Shown in pieces: positions 41,648-50,880 of a stretch of 64,000 nt of DNA; position 1 is the first letter of the stretch, and every line of letters begins with the position of its first letter. The notes beneath the pieces are model-generated. The model made no database searches, was not told the DNA's origin, and saw nothing but the letters and a program-made list of their open reading frames with translations. Both the position numbers and the translations under genes were made by a program. Origin of the DNA: Paradevosia shaoguanensis (GTDB lineage: Bacteria; Pseudomonadota; Alphaproteobacteria; Rhizobiales; Devosiaceae). The stretch spans positions 4,022,501-4,086,500 of the forward strand of contig NZ_CP068983.1 in NCBI RefSeq assembly GCF_016801025.1. Direction: 5' to 3'.

Positions 41648-43894
41648 ATGCACCTCTTCGCCAGCCACCTGGGTACATTCGAGGTAGAGCACGACGCAGC
41701 CGGCCAGCCGAGCCTGCGTCCGTTCCGGCTCGACCCCGATCCGTCGCCGGTAGGCATGGCCTATCTCGACCTGGCGCGGCATCCCTCACGCATCCTGTCG
41801 CCGATGGTGCGGCGGAGCTGGCTGGAGGCGCCGACCGATCCGGCGACACGACGGGGGCGCGGGTTCGACGACTATGTTGCGGTGGGCTGGGACCAGGCGG
41901 CCAGGCTGGTGGCAGATACGCTGGCGCGCACGCGGGACCGGCTGGGCAACGAGGGTGTCTTCGGCGGTTCTTATGGCTGGGCCAGCGCGGGGCGGTTTCA
42001 CCATGCGCAGAGCCAGCTGAAGCGTTTCCTCAATCTCACGGGCGGTTTCACTTCGGCGGTCAACACCTATAGCTACGGCGCGGCCGGGGTGCTGCTGCCG
42101 CATGTGCTCGGGGCGGACTACAAGGATGCGTGCGATACGGCGCCATCGTGGAGCGATATCGCCGCTTCGTGCCGCCTGCTCGTGGGGTTCGGCGGGTTCC
42201 GCCTGAGCAATGCGCAGGTGGAGGCCGGAGGCACGGGTTCGCATCGCGCGGCTCCTGCGTTGCGGGACTATGTGAGCAATGGCGGGCGGATGGTGGTGTT
42301 TTCGCCCAGCGCCGCGGATGCGCCGGAGGGCGCCGAGCACCATTTCCTCAGGCCCAATACCGATACGGCGGTGATGCTCGGGCTTTGCCATACGCTGCTG
42401 GTGCGCGGACGGGCAGACCATGATTTCCTTGCGCGCTGCACGATGGGTTTCGAGCTGTTTGCGCGCTATCTGCTTGGGGAAGACGATGGCGCGCCGAAGT
42501 CTGCAGCCTGGGCGTCGGCGATTTCGGGGGTTCCGGAAGCCGTGATTACCGGGCTCGCGCTGGAGCTTGCCGACACGCCGAGCCTCATCAACCTGAGCTG
42601 GTCGCTGCAGCGGGCCCGGTTCGGCGAGCAGCCCTATTGGGCGGCGATCGCACTGGCTTCGATGGCGGGGTATGTCGGTGAGCGCGGTTGCGGCTTTGCC
42701 TTCGGACTCACGGCCGTCAATTCGGTGGGCCAGCCGGTGCGGCGCCTCAAGGGGCCGTCATTCGAGCAGGGGCGCAATCCGGTGGGGCACTATATTCCGG
42801 TGGCCCGGATCACCGAACTGCTCGAGGGTGAGCACCGGACCATCGCTTACAACGGCCGCATCCTGCCGTTACCGAAAATCGGGCTGGTCTGGTGGGCTGG
42901 CGGCAATCCGTTCCATCATCATCAGGATCTAGGCCGGCTGGCGCGCGCGTTCCGCAATCCGGAGACGGTCATCGTCACGGATTCGGTGTGGACGGCGACG
43001 GCGCGGCACGCCGATATCGTACTGCCCGCCGCCCTGCCCTTCGAGCGGAACGATATTGCCGCTTCTTCGCGCGACAATTGGCTGGTCTATTCGCGCCAGG
43101 TGCTGCCGCCGCCGGACAATGTGCTGACCGACCACGATGGCCTGAGGCGCATTGCGCGGGTCATGGGGCTTGAAGAGGATTTTTCCGAAGGTCGGTCGGA
43201 GGCCGAGTGGGTGGTGCATCTCTATGATGGCTATCGTGCGCGCTATCCCGAGCTACCCTCGGCGGAGACGTTCTTTGTCGAGGGCTATGCCGGGCTCGAT
43301 ATCGACGCCACCGCGCCAGCCCCGGCGGATCACTTCCGGGCCTTTGTGACCGATCCCGCCGCGCGACCGCTGCGCACGCGGTCCGGCCTTATCGAGCTGT
43401 TTTCGGAGACGGTTGCGGGTTTCGACTATGCCGATCATCCGGGGCACCCGAGCTGGATGCAGCCGGAGGAATGCCTGCTCTCCCCGCTGGCGACGAAGCA
43501 CGGCTTTCATCTCCTGTCGCCCCAGCCGAGCACGCGGCTGCATAGCCAGTTGCATGGCGCGGGACCCAGCCAGAGTGCGAAGCGCGACGGGTTGGAGAGA
43601 GTCGAGATCAATCCGGGCGATGCCCGTGAGCTTGGGCTTGCGGAAGGCGATGTCGCGGAGATCTACAACGAGCGTGGCCGGATATGGGCCAGCGTGGCGC
43701 TGGCGCCGCACCTGATGGAGCGCGTGCTGGTGCTGCCGACGGGTGGATGGTTCGATCCGGTCGACGGGATCGATCGGGGCGGCAATCCCAATACGCTCAC
43801 CGCCATCCGGCCAACCTCGACACTGGCGCAGGCGACGGCCCCCAATTCCTGTCTCGTATCCATCCGACGCGCCGATCCAAGGGAAACAGCATGA
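41648..43894 (+). CDS. molybdopterin S/N-oxide reductase (BisC/TorZ-like, DMSO reductase family)
   Basis: A 748-residue bis-MGD molybdoenzyme. The N-terminal HLGTFEVEHD and FRLDPDPSPVGMAYLDLARHP match biotin sulfoxide and TMAO reductases. GGSYGWASAGRFHHAQ (about residues 106-121) carries the likely Mo-ligand Ser (S113). WWAGGNPFHHHQDL and the C-terminal GGNPNTLT loop contact the pterins. There is no Fe-S cysteine motif and no Tat signal, so it is cytoplasmic and needs a soluble donor. It would reduce a sulfoxide or N-oxide. Together with a flavin monooxygenase in the same operon it makes an unusual oxidising/reducing pair. Confidence 0.86.
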   Translation: MHLFASHLGTFEVEHDAAGQPSLRPFRLDPDPSPVGMAYLDLARHPSRILSPMVRRSWLEAPTDPATRRGRGFDDYVAVGWDQAARLVADTLARTRDRLGNEGVFGGSYGWASAGRFHHAQSQLKRFLNLTGGFTSAVNTYSYGAAGVLLPHVLGADYKDACDTAPSWSDIAASCRLLVGFGGFRLSNAQVEAGGTGSHRAAPALRDYVSNGGRMVVFSPSAADAPEGAEHHFLRPNTDTAVMLGLCHTLLVRGRADHDFLARCTMGFELFARYLLGEDDGAPKSAAWASAISGVPEAVITGLALELADTPSLINLSWSLQRARFGEQPYWAAIALASMAGYVGERGCGFAFGLTAVNSVGQPVRRLKGPSFEQGRNPVGHYIPVARITELLEGEHRTIAYNGRILPLPKIGLVWWAGGNPFHHHQDLGRLARAFRNPETVIVTDSVWTATARHADIVLPAALPFERNDIAASSRDNWLVYSRQVLPPPDNVLTDHDGLRRIARVMGLEEDFSEGRSEAEWVVHLYDGYRARYPELPSAETFFVEGYAGLDIDATAPAPADHFRAFVTDPAARPLRTRSGLIELFSETVAGFDYADHPGHPSWMQPEECLLSPLATKHGFHLLSPQPSTRLHSQLHGAGPSQSAKRDGLERVEINPGDARELGLAEGDVAEIYNERGRIWASVALAPHLMERVLVLPTGGWFDPVDGIDRGGNPNTLTAIRPTSTLAQATAPNSCLVSIRRADPRETA

Positions 43895-44379
43895 ACGCAG
43901 ACGTCCTCAATACCCTTGCCGGGCTGGCCCCGGAATCCGAGCTGGCGGCCATAAGGGCGCGGCGGCCCGAATTCGTCGATGGCGCGGAGAATTGCCGCGC
44001 GGCGGTGATCGAGCCCAAGGTCGATGTGGGCCTGGGTCTGCCGCTTCGGTCGGCGTTGGCGGCACGCATGGCGCGGCTCAACGGCGATGAGCGGCTGGCG
44101 GCGCATTATCGCGCCGGTATGCCGGGGGACGATGCGGAGCTTGCGCTCATTGCCGATGGTGGTTTCCCGCAGGGCGCGGATCGGCGGCTGCGCGCGATAT
44201 TGCGCCATGTCGATTTCATCACCGTGGCGCCGCGGGCCTGCACGCGCAACGATACCGAGCGGCTTGTTACCGAGGGGCTGACAGTGCCCGAAGTGGTGGC
44301 GCTGGCCGAACTCATCGGCTTCCTCAATTTCGAGGTCCGCATCCTTGCCACTCTCGACCTGTTGAGGGATACGCCATGA
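43891..44379 (+). CDS. CMD-domain protein resembling the Avi_7170 family
   Basis: A 162-residue protein of the carboxymuconolactone decarboxylase-like fold without an obvious Cys pair (ITVAPRACTRNDTERLVTEGLTVPEVVALAEL near residues 108-140, in part). Helical content and the paired position with an AhpD-like gene match the CMD/AhpD pair described from Agrobacterium vitis (Avi_7170 and Avi_7169), from memory. ATG 43891 overlaps the oxidoreductase stop. It lacks the CxxC of active AhpD, so it may be a partner subunit. Confidence 0.72.
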   Translation: MNADVLNTLAGLAPESELAAIRARRPEFVDGAENCRAAVIEPKVDVGLGLPLRSALAARMARLNGDERLAAHYRAGMPGDDAELALIADGGFPQGADRRLRAILRHVDFITVAPRACTRNDTERLVTEGLTVPEVVALAELIGFLNFEVRILATLDLLRDTP

Positions 44380-44942
44380 CCGAGATGAGCAACTTCAAGG
44401 TCAAGGCCCTGACCTGGCACCCCTACCTGCCGCCGGTGGAAATTGCCGATGCGACGCCCGAGCAATTAGCGGCGATGCAGATCACGCCTTCGAGCGGCAA
44501 GGTTTCGCCCTATGTGCGCACGCTGGCGCACGACCCCGACTCGTATGTGACGCGCACGCAGCTCTTCAACGACATCATGTATGTGAAGGGCGGGCTCGAC
44601 CGCGCCGAGCGGGAGCTCGGAGCGCTCATTGCCTCGTGCATCAATGGCTGCGTCTATTGCGCGTCGGTTCACGCGCGGCGGTTCATCGAACTGACGGGCA
44701 ATACCGAGACCGTGGAGCGCATCTATCGGTTCGGGCTGCACGAAACGGAAAGTCCGCGGGTGCGGGCGATCATCGATTTCTGTGAGGCGCTTTCAATCAC
44801 CCCGCCCTCGGCCCGGCCCGAACATGTGACGGCGCTGCGGGAACAGGGACTGGACGACGCGGACATACTCGATCTGGCGCATTCGGCGGCCATATTCGGC
44901 TGGGCCAACCGGTTGATGCACACACTCGGGCACTCGCGCTGA
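44376..44942 (+). CDS. AhpD/alkylhydroperoxidase-like protein resembling the Avi_7169 family
   Basis: A 188-residue CMD-fold protein with the AhpD active motif C92-V-Y-C95-x3-H99 preceded by Glu (E78/E80 region), as in peroxidase-related AhpD proteins. Start overlaps the CMD gene stop (ATGA). It probably removes peroxide or hydroperoxide formed by the flavin monooxygenase, or acts on a pathway intermediate. It is the last gene of the LysR operon; a convergent acetyltransferase gene begins 4 bp on. Confidence 0.8.
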   Translation: MTEMSNFKVKALTWHPYLPPVEIADATPEQLAAMQITPSSGKVSPYVRTLAHDPDSYVTRTQLFNDIMYVKGGLDRAERELGALIASCINGCVYCASVHARRFIELTGNTETVERIYRFGLHETESPRVRAIIDFCEALSITPPSARPEHVTALREQGLDDADILDLAHSAAIFGWANRLMHTLGHSR

Positions 44943-44946
44943 GCGG

Positions 44947-45447
44947 CTAGAACACGAAATCGTAGGTCACGGAATTGGGCGCCCATTCGGGCGCCCTTGC
45001 GTTTGGGGCCAGGATGCCGCCGAGGCGTTCGGCGAGCTTGCGGGACGGCAGGTTCTCGCGATCGACCTGGGCGAGCAGCGACGGGAAGCCATAAGCGCGC
45101 GGCGCGTGGGCGAGGTAGGCCTGGCCGGCTTCGAAGGCGTAGCCGTGCTTTTCGTCGCCGCTATCCCAGATGGTCCAGCTCAGTTCGGGCGATGCGGCGT
45201 CATCGAGCTGCAGGGCACCAACATGGCCGATGGGACGGTCATTGGCCTTGAGGGCGAAGACGTAGCGGCCGAAGCCTCGCAGGTCCCAGTGCCCGATCAT
45301 GCCGGCGAGTTTCTCGAAGGCGCGAACGCGATCGAACGGACCGCCGACGAAAACCGAGCGGTCGCTCTGGCAGTAGTGGACATAGCCACCAAGGTCTGAG
45401 GCCTTGGGGCGTCGGAGGATCAATCTGGCGGTTTCGAGCCTGTCCAT
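44947..45447 (-). CDS. GNAT family N-acetyltransferase (RimJ/RimL-like)
   Basis: A 166-residue acetyltransferase beginning LETARLILRRPKASDLGGYVHYC, typical of RimJ/RimL-type GNATs. The acetyl-CoA region is GYAFEAGQAYLAHA (where the loop is loosely kept), and the C-terminal SRKLAERLGG is the conserved final helix. It converges on the LysR operon and has no operon partner. The substrate (protein N-terminus, antibiotic or metabolite) cannot be told. Confidence 0.85.
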   Translation of the reverse strand: MDRLETARLILRRPKASDLGGYVHYCQSDRSVFVGGPFDRVRAFEKLAGMIGHWDLRGFGRYVFALKANDRPIGHVGALQLDDAASPELSWTIWDSGDEKHGYAFEAGQAYLAHAPRAYGFPSLLAQVDRENLPSRKLAERLGGILAPNARAPEWAPNSVTYDFVF

Positions 45448-45863
45448 GAGGGCTCTCCTGCTGCGGTAGCTGCGGGCGTTTTGAGAGCTTTCGGTGACAG
45501 GGTGATGTCGGCCCGAAGAATGAAATCCGCATCCTTGAGCAGCCTACCAACTGGTCTGCTTGGCAAGCAGCATACCTAGTTATGTCTTTGGACATGCATA
45601 GACATATCCACTTATGCCTTTTCTGGCCTTCGCAGAAATTTGTGCTCCCAAAAGGCCAATTACTTAACAAAACGTGACTTCGCGCCCTTGGGGGACCGGA
45701 ACGGAGTTGTTAGGTCCGCGCCGTTCACCCCGCATTGAGGGGGTGGTGGGAGCGCGTCGGCAACCATCGGAGCCGCGCCCGTCACACCCACCAATCCAAT
45801 ACCGGTGAAGTTGCAGCCTCCAGCTTGCGTCTGGCGGCGCGTGTTTGTTTGGAGTGATTTTTT
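45448..45863. other. gene-free interval before the sqdB operon
   Basis: This 416-bp interval holds the divergent promoters of the acetyltransferase gene and the sqdB operon. CTGCTTG-G-CAAGCAG (45556-45570) is a perfect 7-bp inverted repeat around one base. About 15 bp further on, ATGTC/GACAT form a 5-bp inverted repeat inside a short AT-rich stretch (about 45570-45620) that is a likely promoter. GGAG at 45851-45854 is the ribosome site of sqdB. No small gene with a ribosome site was found. Confidence 0.5.
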
Positions 45864-47075
45864 ATGACGAAAATTATCGTTCTGGGCGGTGACGGATTCT
45901 GTGGCTGGCCGACCGCGCTTCAGCTTTCCAGCGAAGGTCATGATGTGCTTATCGTCGACAACCTGTCGCGTCGCCGCATCGACGGGGAACTGGGCGTGCA
46001 GAGCCTCACGCCGATCGCCGACATGCCCGAGCGCATCGCCGCCTGGGAACGCGTGACGGGCAAGACGCTCGGCTTCGCCAATATCGACATCGCCCATGAC
46101 TATGACGCGCTGCGCGACCTGCTGGCCGCCGAGCGGCCGCAGACCGTGGTGCATTTCGCCGAGCAGCGCGCGGCGCCCTATTCCATGCGCGACGCCGGAC
46201 ACAAGCGCTACACGGTCGACAACAATATCAACGGCACGCACAACCTGCTGGCGGCGCTGGTCGAGCTCGACCTCGACACGCATCTCGTCCATCTCGGGAC
46301 GATGGGCGTCTATGGCTATGACGGCGACGGGCTGGAACTGCCCGAGGGCTATCTCGACGTGACCGTGGCCGGGCCGGACGGCAAAACCTACCCGCGGTCG
46401 ATCCTCTACCCGACACAGCCGGGCAGCGTCTATCACCTCACCAAGTCGCTCGACCAGCTGCTGTTCCAGTTCTATGCACGCAATGATGGCATGCGGATCA
46501 CCGACCTGCACCAGGGCATCGTCTGGGGTACGCAGACCGAGCAGACCCGGCTCGACCCGGCGCTGATCAACCGCTTCGACTATGACGGCGACTACGGCAC
46601 TGTGCTCAACCGCTTCCTGATGCAGGCGGTGGTCGGCCACCCGCTTACCGTGCATGGCACGGGCGGGCAGACGCGTGCCTTCATCAATATCCAGGACACC
46701 GTGCGCTGCGTGTCGCTGGCCGTGGCCAACCCGCCGGCGCGGGGCGACCGCGTGCGTATTCTCAACCAGGTGGCGGAAACGCACCAGGTGCGTGGGCTCG
46801 CCGAACTCGTGGCCGAAGTCACCGGGGCGGAGGTCGCCTTCGTCGACAATCCGCGCAAGGAAGCCGTCGAGAACACGCTGAGCGTTTCGAATGCAACGTT
46901 CCGTTCGCTGGGCCTTGAGCCGATCCTGCTGCGCGATGCGCTGCTGGCGGAAACGCTCGAGATCGTCGACCGCTACAAGGACCGCTACGACGCCGAGGCA
47001 ATCCCGGCCAAGTCGCTCTGGACGAAGAACACCCGTCCGGGCGTGGTCAAGAAGAAGATTGCGGACGCTGCGTGA
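45864..47075 (+). CDS. sqdB: UDP-sulfoquinovose synthase
   Basis: A 403-residue short-chain dehydrogenase-fold enzyme. The N-terminal GGDGFCGWPTALQLS and the SRRRID segment are hallmarks of SqdB/SQD1. The catalytic Thr is in GTMGVYG (about residue 147) and the Tyr/Lys pair in VYHLTKSLD (about 194-198); DLHQGIVWGTQTEQT is also diagnostic. It makes UDP-sulfoquinovose from UDP-glucose and sulfite. In photosynthetic bacteria and rhizobia it feeds sulfolipid synthesis with sqdD and sqdC. Here the partners are instead a BcsB-like protein and a cellulose-synthase-like glycosyltransferase (stop/start overlap), so the sugar nucleotide may go into a polysaccharide or another glycolipid. Confidence 0.92.
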   Translation: MTKIIVLGGDGFCGWPTALQLSSEGHDVLIVDNLSRRRIDGELGVQSLTPIADMPERIAAWERVTGKTLGFANIDIAHDYDALRDLLAAERPQTVVHFAEQRAAPYSMRDAGHKRYTVDNNINGTHNLLAALVELDLDTHLVHLGTMGVYGYDGDGLELPEGYLDVTVAGPDGKTYPRSILYPTQPGSVYHLTKSLDQLLFQFYARNDGMRITDLHQGIVWGTQTEQTRLDPALINRFDYDGDYGTVLNRFLMQAVVGHPLTVHGTGGQTRAFINIQDTVRCVSLAVANPPARGDRVRILNQVAETHQVRGLAELVAEVTGAEVAFVDNPRKEAVENTLSVSNATFRSLGLEPILLRDALLAETLEIVDRYKDRYDAEAIPAKSLWTKNTRPGVVKKKIADAA

Positions 47076-48775
47076 TGCGTGACCTTCTGCGCCTCGCCCT
47101 GGTTGCGATCCTGGCATTCGCGGTCGTCGGCACCGCCATGGTCTATTCGCGTGGCGGAGACCTTGGTGAAAGTGTCGTCGCCCTTGCGGACCAGGCGCGC
47201 ACGGCAGTTACCAACGTCGCCGGCGGGAACAACCCGCCGGTGGACGCGACCGTGACCGGAAGCACCGATGTGGCGGCTACCGAGCTCAAGGTGCTGCGGC
47301 CGCTGCAGCGGAGCTGGATCGGGCTGGCCGGTTTCCCGGACGAGACGCAGATCCGCTTCGCAGTGCCTCCGGGCGTGAGCTTCACGAGCGGCGAACTCAA
47401 CCTCGCCTTCCAGTCCGAACTTGCCGAGCATGGCGACGGCCGGATGACGATCGCAGTCAATGGCCGCGACCGTGAGCAGGTGGTGCTCAACAGCGGCAAG
47501 GCGAGCCACGCGGTGAAGATCGCGCTCGACGCTTCCGACCTCCTGGGCGAGGAAGTGAACGTGACGCTGATCGGCCGCGGCAATACCAATTCCGGGCAGA
47601 TTTGCCCAACGGATGCCGCCAATTCCGGCAGCGCGGTGACGCTGCTGGCCGAGAGCGCGCTGAGCCTTGTGACCTATGACAAGATCGACGATCCCGAGAC
47701 GGCGCTGATCGCGGCATCGGGGCCGATGAACCTTGTACCGGGGCTGTCGACCGCGGATGCGGCGGCGGCGCTCTGGGCGGACCAGCAGCTGGCGCGCGCG
47801 GGCATTGCCTCCACCCTCGACAGCGCCGACCAGATGGGGACACGCGTGCTCGTGGCCAATGTCGGAGCGGCGCCGGTGTCGCGGCTGAGCGATACGAGCT
47901 TCCAGCTTGCCGGGCAGCCTGGCGTCGAGCGCCTCATCGCGCTGCGCGCAGCGGAGCGGCAGGCGCCGGCTTTGGCAACGCATTGGCCGGTGGATGCGGC
48001 GACGCTGGGCAGCGAAACCATCGTCAAGAATTTCCGCGGCTCCAAGCGCTGGACGATCGACTACAAGCTGGCCGACCTGCCGGGCGGGCTGATGCCGGGC
48101 CGACTCAACCTCGCCATCAAGATGAGCGAATTGGCAGAGAACCGCGACTGGGTGCTGCGCATCACGCTCAACAATAACCTGCTCGACAGCCGCCGCATCG
48201 ACGGCAAGGCCAAGAGCATAGACCTGCCCATCGACCTGCCGGCCGATCAGCAGGGACTGGCCAATCGCATCCAGATCGAACTGGTCGACACCTCGCCCAA
48301 CGAGAGCATCTGCCGGGCTGGCCCGGACGCGCAGGCGCAGTTGCTGCCGACGACGACGCTCACGCCCGGCGTGCAGCCGAGCGAGGGTTGGGGGCCGATG
48401 GTCCGCGAACTCGCCAACGCGGCTGCGGTGGGACTGGTGGTGGAAGGCAAGCTCAACGCGGCCGAATCCAGCCGCGCCTCGGCGATGCTGGCGCAGTTCC
48501 TGCCGGCAGCGGCGCGGATGGCGTTCGGCGACGACAAGGCGGCGGTGAGCCTGACTGTGGTGACCGAGAGCACGCTTACCGATGCGTTGCGCAAGGTTTC
48601 GCTGCTGACGCCGGATAGCGCGGCCAAGGCCGGCGCGGGTAAGCTGCTGATCCTTTCGGCGCAAGCGGGGAGCTTCGATCCGATTGCGATCCACGATCTC
48701 GACCGGACGGACCTCAGCAGCCTCATTGCAGGCATGAAGCGCAGCGATGTCGCTTTCCTCGTCCAGCGGCACTAA
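47075..48775 (+). CDS. BcsB-like periplasmic polysaccharide synthase subunit
   Basis: A 566-residue exported protein with one N-terminal membrane segment (LLRLALVAILAFAVVGTAMVY) and a BcsB-type fold: jelly-roll carbohydrate-binding regions (GELNLAFQSEL; GRLNLAIKMSEL) and the Cys-containing ICPTDAANSGSA and SICRAGPDAQ. BcsB usually ends in a membrane anchor; here the chain stops at FLVQRH without one. ATG 47075 overlaps the sqdB stop; a GTG three bases earlier is also possible. It probably guides the polymer made by the next gene product across the periplasm. Confidence 0.78.
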   Translation: MRDLLRLALVAILAFAVVGTAMVYSRGGDLGESVVALADQARTAVTNVAGGNNPPVDATVTGSTDVAATELKVLRPLQRSWIGLAGFPDETQIRFAVPPGVSFTSGELNLAFQSELAEHGDGRMTIAVNGRDREQVVLNSGKASHAVKIALDASDLLGEEVNVTLIGRGNTNSGQICPTDAANSGSAVTLLAESALSLVTYDKIDDPETALIAASGPMNLVPGLSTADAAAALWADQQLARAGIASTLDSADQMGTRVLVANVGAAPVSRLSDTSFQLAGQPGVERLIALRAAERQAPALATHWPVDAATLGSETIVKNFRGSKRWTIDYKLADLPGGLMPGRLNLAIKMSELAENRDWVLRITLNNNLLDSRRIDGKAKSIDLPIDLPADQQGLANRIQIELVDTSPNESICRAGPDAQAQLLPTTTLTPGVQPSEGWGPMVRELANAAAVGLVVEGKLNAAESSRASAMLAQFLPAAARMAFGDDKAAVSLTVVTESTLTDALRKVSLLTPDSAAKAGAGKLLILSAQAGSFDPIAIHDLDRTDLSSLIAGMKRSDVAFLVQRH

Positions 48776-50564
48776 CGAGGCAATTACGGGCGCGCCCACC
48801 GGCCACCAGTTCTGGTCGGTGGACAGTGCGCCCGCGCGCCTGACGCGTCCCCTGCCCTTGTGGGGGGCGCCCGTCGTACTGGCGGTGTTCCTCGCCATGA
48901 GCACGGCGCTGCTGTTTGCGGTCAACCGGGTGCCGGCACTGGTCGAAGCGTTTCCCAACCGGGATTTCGTGTTCTCGCCCTATATCGGCACGCATTCGAT
49001 CCCGCTGCGGATTTTCATCGTCTCGTTCTATGTGGCGTTCTCGACGATGTTCGGCTCGACGCTCTGGGGCAAGATCCGGTTCTTCCTTGAGCTGATGCTC
49101 TATTACGTGCTGGTGGTTGGGGCGCTCGATGCCATCAACATCATCGGGTTCCGGCTGACCGGCTTCGTCTATTCGCTGCACGTGATCGAGATCCTCTCGG
49201 GCCTCATCGGCTTCTTCGTGTTCTCGGCGAAACTGCTCGACCACGGCAGCATGCCGGCTCGGGCGGAGGCGCCGTTCAGCCGGCGGTTCAAGCTGGTGTC
49301 GCTGGTGCGGCTGACCGTGGCGGTGATCGTTTCGATCGCGGTGGCCGTCGGTGTCGACAGGCTGGAGCTGCCGCTGGTGTTCGACCTGCGCAACGTGGCG
49401 CTGCTCGGCGGCACGGGGCCGGGCGTGTTCCTGTTCCTGCCGGCGCTGTTCTTCGTGCTTTATGTCGATGGCACGCTGCAATCGCTGCTCCGCCGGAAGA
49501 GTGCCTTTGCGCCACCGGTGACGGTGATCGTGCCGGCGCACAACGAGGAGCATGTGATTGCCCGGACCATTGCGGCCATCGATGCTTCGGCGGCGCAGTA
49601 TGATGGCGAGCTCACGGTCACCATCCTCAACAATGCCTCGACGGACGGCACGATTGCAGCGGCCGAAGCAGCGATCGCGGCGGCCAGCCATCTCACGGGC
49701 CGGGTGCTCGACGTGCCGACGCCGGGCAAGGCCATCGCGCTCAATCGCGGCATCGCGGAGACCGGGACCGAGTTCGTGATCCGCATCGATGCCGATACGC
49801 AGGTGCAGCCGCAGACCATCGCGCTGGCGATGCGGCATTTTTCGCGAGCCGATGTCGGCGTGGTCGGGGGCATGCCTATCGCGCCGGGCGACGGGCCGTT
49901 CGACCGGGCGCGCACGCTCGAAGTGCTGCTCAAGCACGGCTATTACCAGGTGGCCTATGGGGCGTTCGACGGGACCATCGGCGTGCCGGGCATGTTCGCG
50001 GCCTATCGCACGGCGCTGGTGCGCGATGTTGGCGGGTTCGTGCAGGGCATGAACGGCGAGGACACCGATGTGTCCCTGCGCATCGGAGAGCTGGGCAATC
50101 GCGTGGTTTCGGACCCGTCGGTGGTCTATGTCTCGGAAGTGCCCAAGACCTATAAACACCTGCGCGAGCAGCGCATGCGCTGGTTCCGCTCGGTCTATCA
50201 CGTGTCGGCGCGCAACCGGACGTATCTCGACAGCTGGGAGCTTTCGGTGCGCGGTAAGGTGGTGCTGCCGTTCATGCTGCTCAATTCGGCTCGGCGGGCG
50301 ATGACGGTGCCGCTGGCCATGTTCGGGGCATTGCACCTGCTGCTGGCGTTCGATCCGACAGGCACGCTCACCGGGCAGGCCGTGCTCGCGGTGATGCTGG
50401 GCGCTCCTGCCCTGATGGGCGCGTTCGCGGCCTTGGCCAATGGCCGGGTCGGCGCGCTGATCGGGCTGCCGGAATATGTCGTGTTTCGCCTGCTGCGCTC
50501 CTACCTGACGCTCGAATCCGTGCTGAGCATCGCGGCGGCGCCACCGCGCAAGAGCGATCGATAA
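48747..50564 (+). CDS. membrane glycosyltransferase family 2, cellulose synthase-like (BcsA type without PilZ)
   Basis: A 605-residue protein with about six N-terminal membrane helices, a GT2 domain and two or three C-terminal helices. GT motifs: VIVPAHNEEHVIARTI (about residue 254), RIDADTQ (the DxD, about 347), NGEDTDVSL (base Asp, about 436) and EQRMRW (about 475), the processive synthase Q-x-x-R-W type. No PilZ domain follows, so c-di-GMP control of the BcsA kind is not expected. The start overlaps the BcsB-like gene by 29 bases. It should polymerise or transfer a sugar at the inner membrane, with sqdB suggesting UDP-sulfoquinovose as a donor. Confidence 0.85.
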   Translation: MSLSSSSGTNEAITGAPTGHQFWSVDSAPARLTRPLPLWGAPVVLAVFLAMSTALLFAVNRVPALVEAFPNRDFVFSPYIGTHSIPLRIFIVSFYVAFSTMFGSTLWGKIRFFLELMLYYVLVVGALDAINIIGFRLTGFVYSLHVIEILSGLIGFFVFSAKLLDHGSMPARAEAPFSRRFKLVSLVRLTVAVIVSIAVAVGVDRLELPLVFDLRNVALLGGTGPGVFLFLPALFFVLYVDGTLQSLLRRKSAFAPPVTVIVPAHNEEHVIARTIAAIDASAAQYDGELTVTILNNASTDGTIAAAEAAIAAASHLTGRVLDVPTPGKAIALNRGIAETGTEFVIRIDADTQVQPQTIALAMRHFSRADVGVVGGMPIAPGDGPFDRARTLEVLLKHGYYQVAYGAFDGTIGVPGMFAAYRTALVRDVGGFVQGMNGEDTDVSLRIGELGNRVVSDPSVVYVSEVPKTYKHLREQRMRWFRSVYHVSARNRTYLDSWELSVRGKVVLPFMLLNSARRAMTVPLAMFGALHLLLAFDPTGTLTGQAVLAVMLGAPALMGAFAALANGRVGALIGLPEYVVFRLLRSYLTLESVLSIAAAPPRKSDR

Positions 50565-50665
50565 AATGCAATCAAATCGGGTAGCGGCGGGTTTGCCCAC
50601 GCCCGCTAGGCTCCATCTGTCCGCCAGCGACCAATTGTGGTTTGCTCGCGGAGGGGTGAGGTCTC

Positions 50666-50803
50666 ATGCGCTATCCGCTCTGGGCGTTTCTCTTCGTGTT
50701 CATGCTGCCGCCATTCGCAGCGCATGCGCTGCTGAGCGGAAATGCGACGCTGGACGGCGTGCGCGTCAACCATAGCCCGGTCATCGCGCAGTTCCTGCGC
50801 TAA
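50666..50803 (+). CDS. 45-residue secreted peptide after the glycosyltransferase gene
   Basis: This short gene starts at ATG 50666 behind a GAGGT ribosome site (50658-50662). The first 21 residues (MRYPLWAFLFVFMLPPFAAHA) form a clear signal peptide with an AHA cleavage site, leaving LLSGNATLDGVRVNHSPVIA plus four residues. It lies 101 bp after the glycosyltransferase gene and may be a small accessory part of the same export machine, or the start of a gene lost downstream. No family is recognised. Confidence 0.55.
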   Translation: MRYPLWAFLFVFMLPPFAAHALLSGNATLDGVRVNHSPVIAQFLR

Positions 50804-50880
50804 GGGTTCCCTTCCCGAAAAACCGTTTGCCGATCAGGGCCGAACTTCGGCAGGGCTTGCTTGCCTCGCCTTCGGCAATC

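Noticed and set aside
46985-50600. Long minus-strand frames over the BcsB-like and glycosyltransferase genes
   Set aside because: The plus-strand genes have recognisable motifs and overlap starts with sqdB; the minus frames are composition effects.
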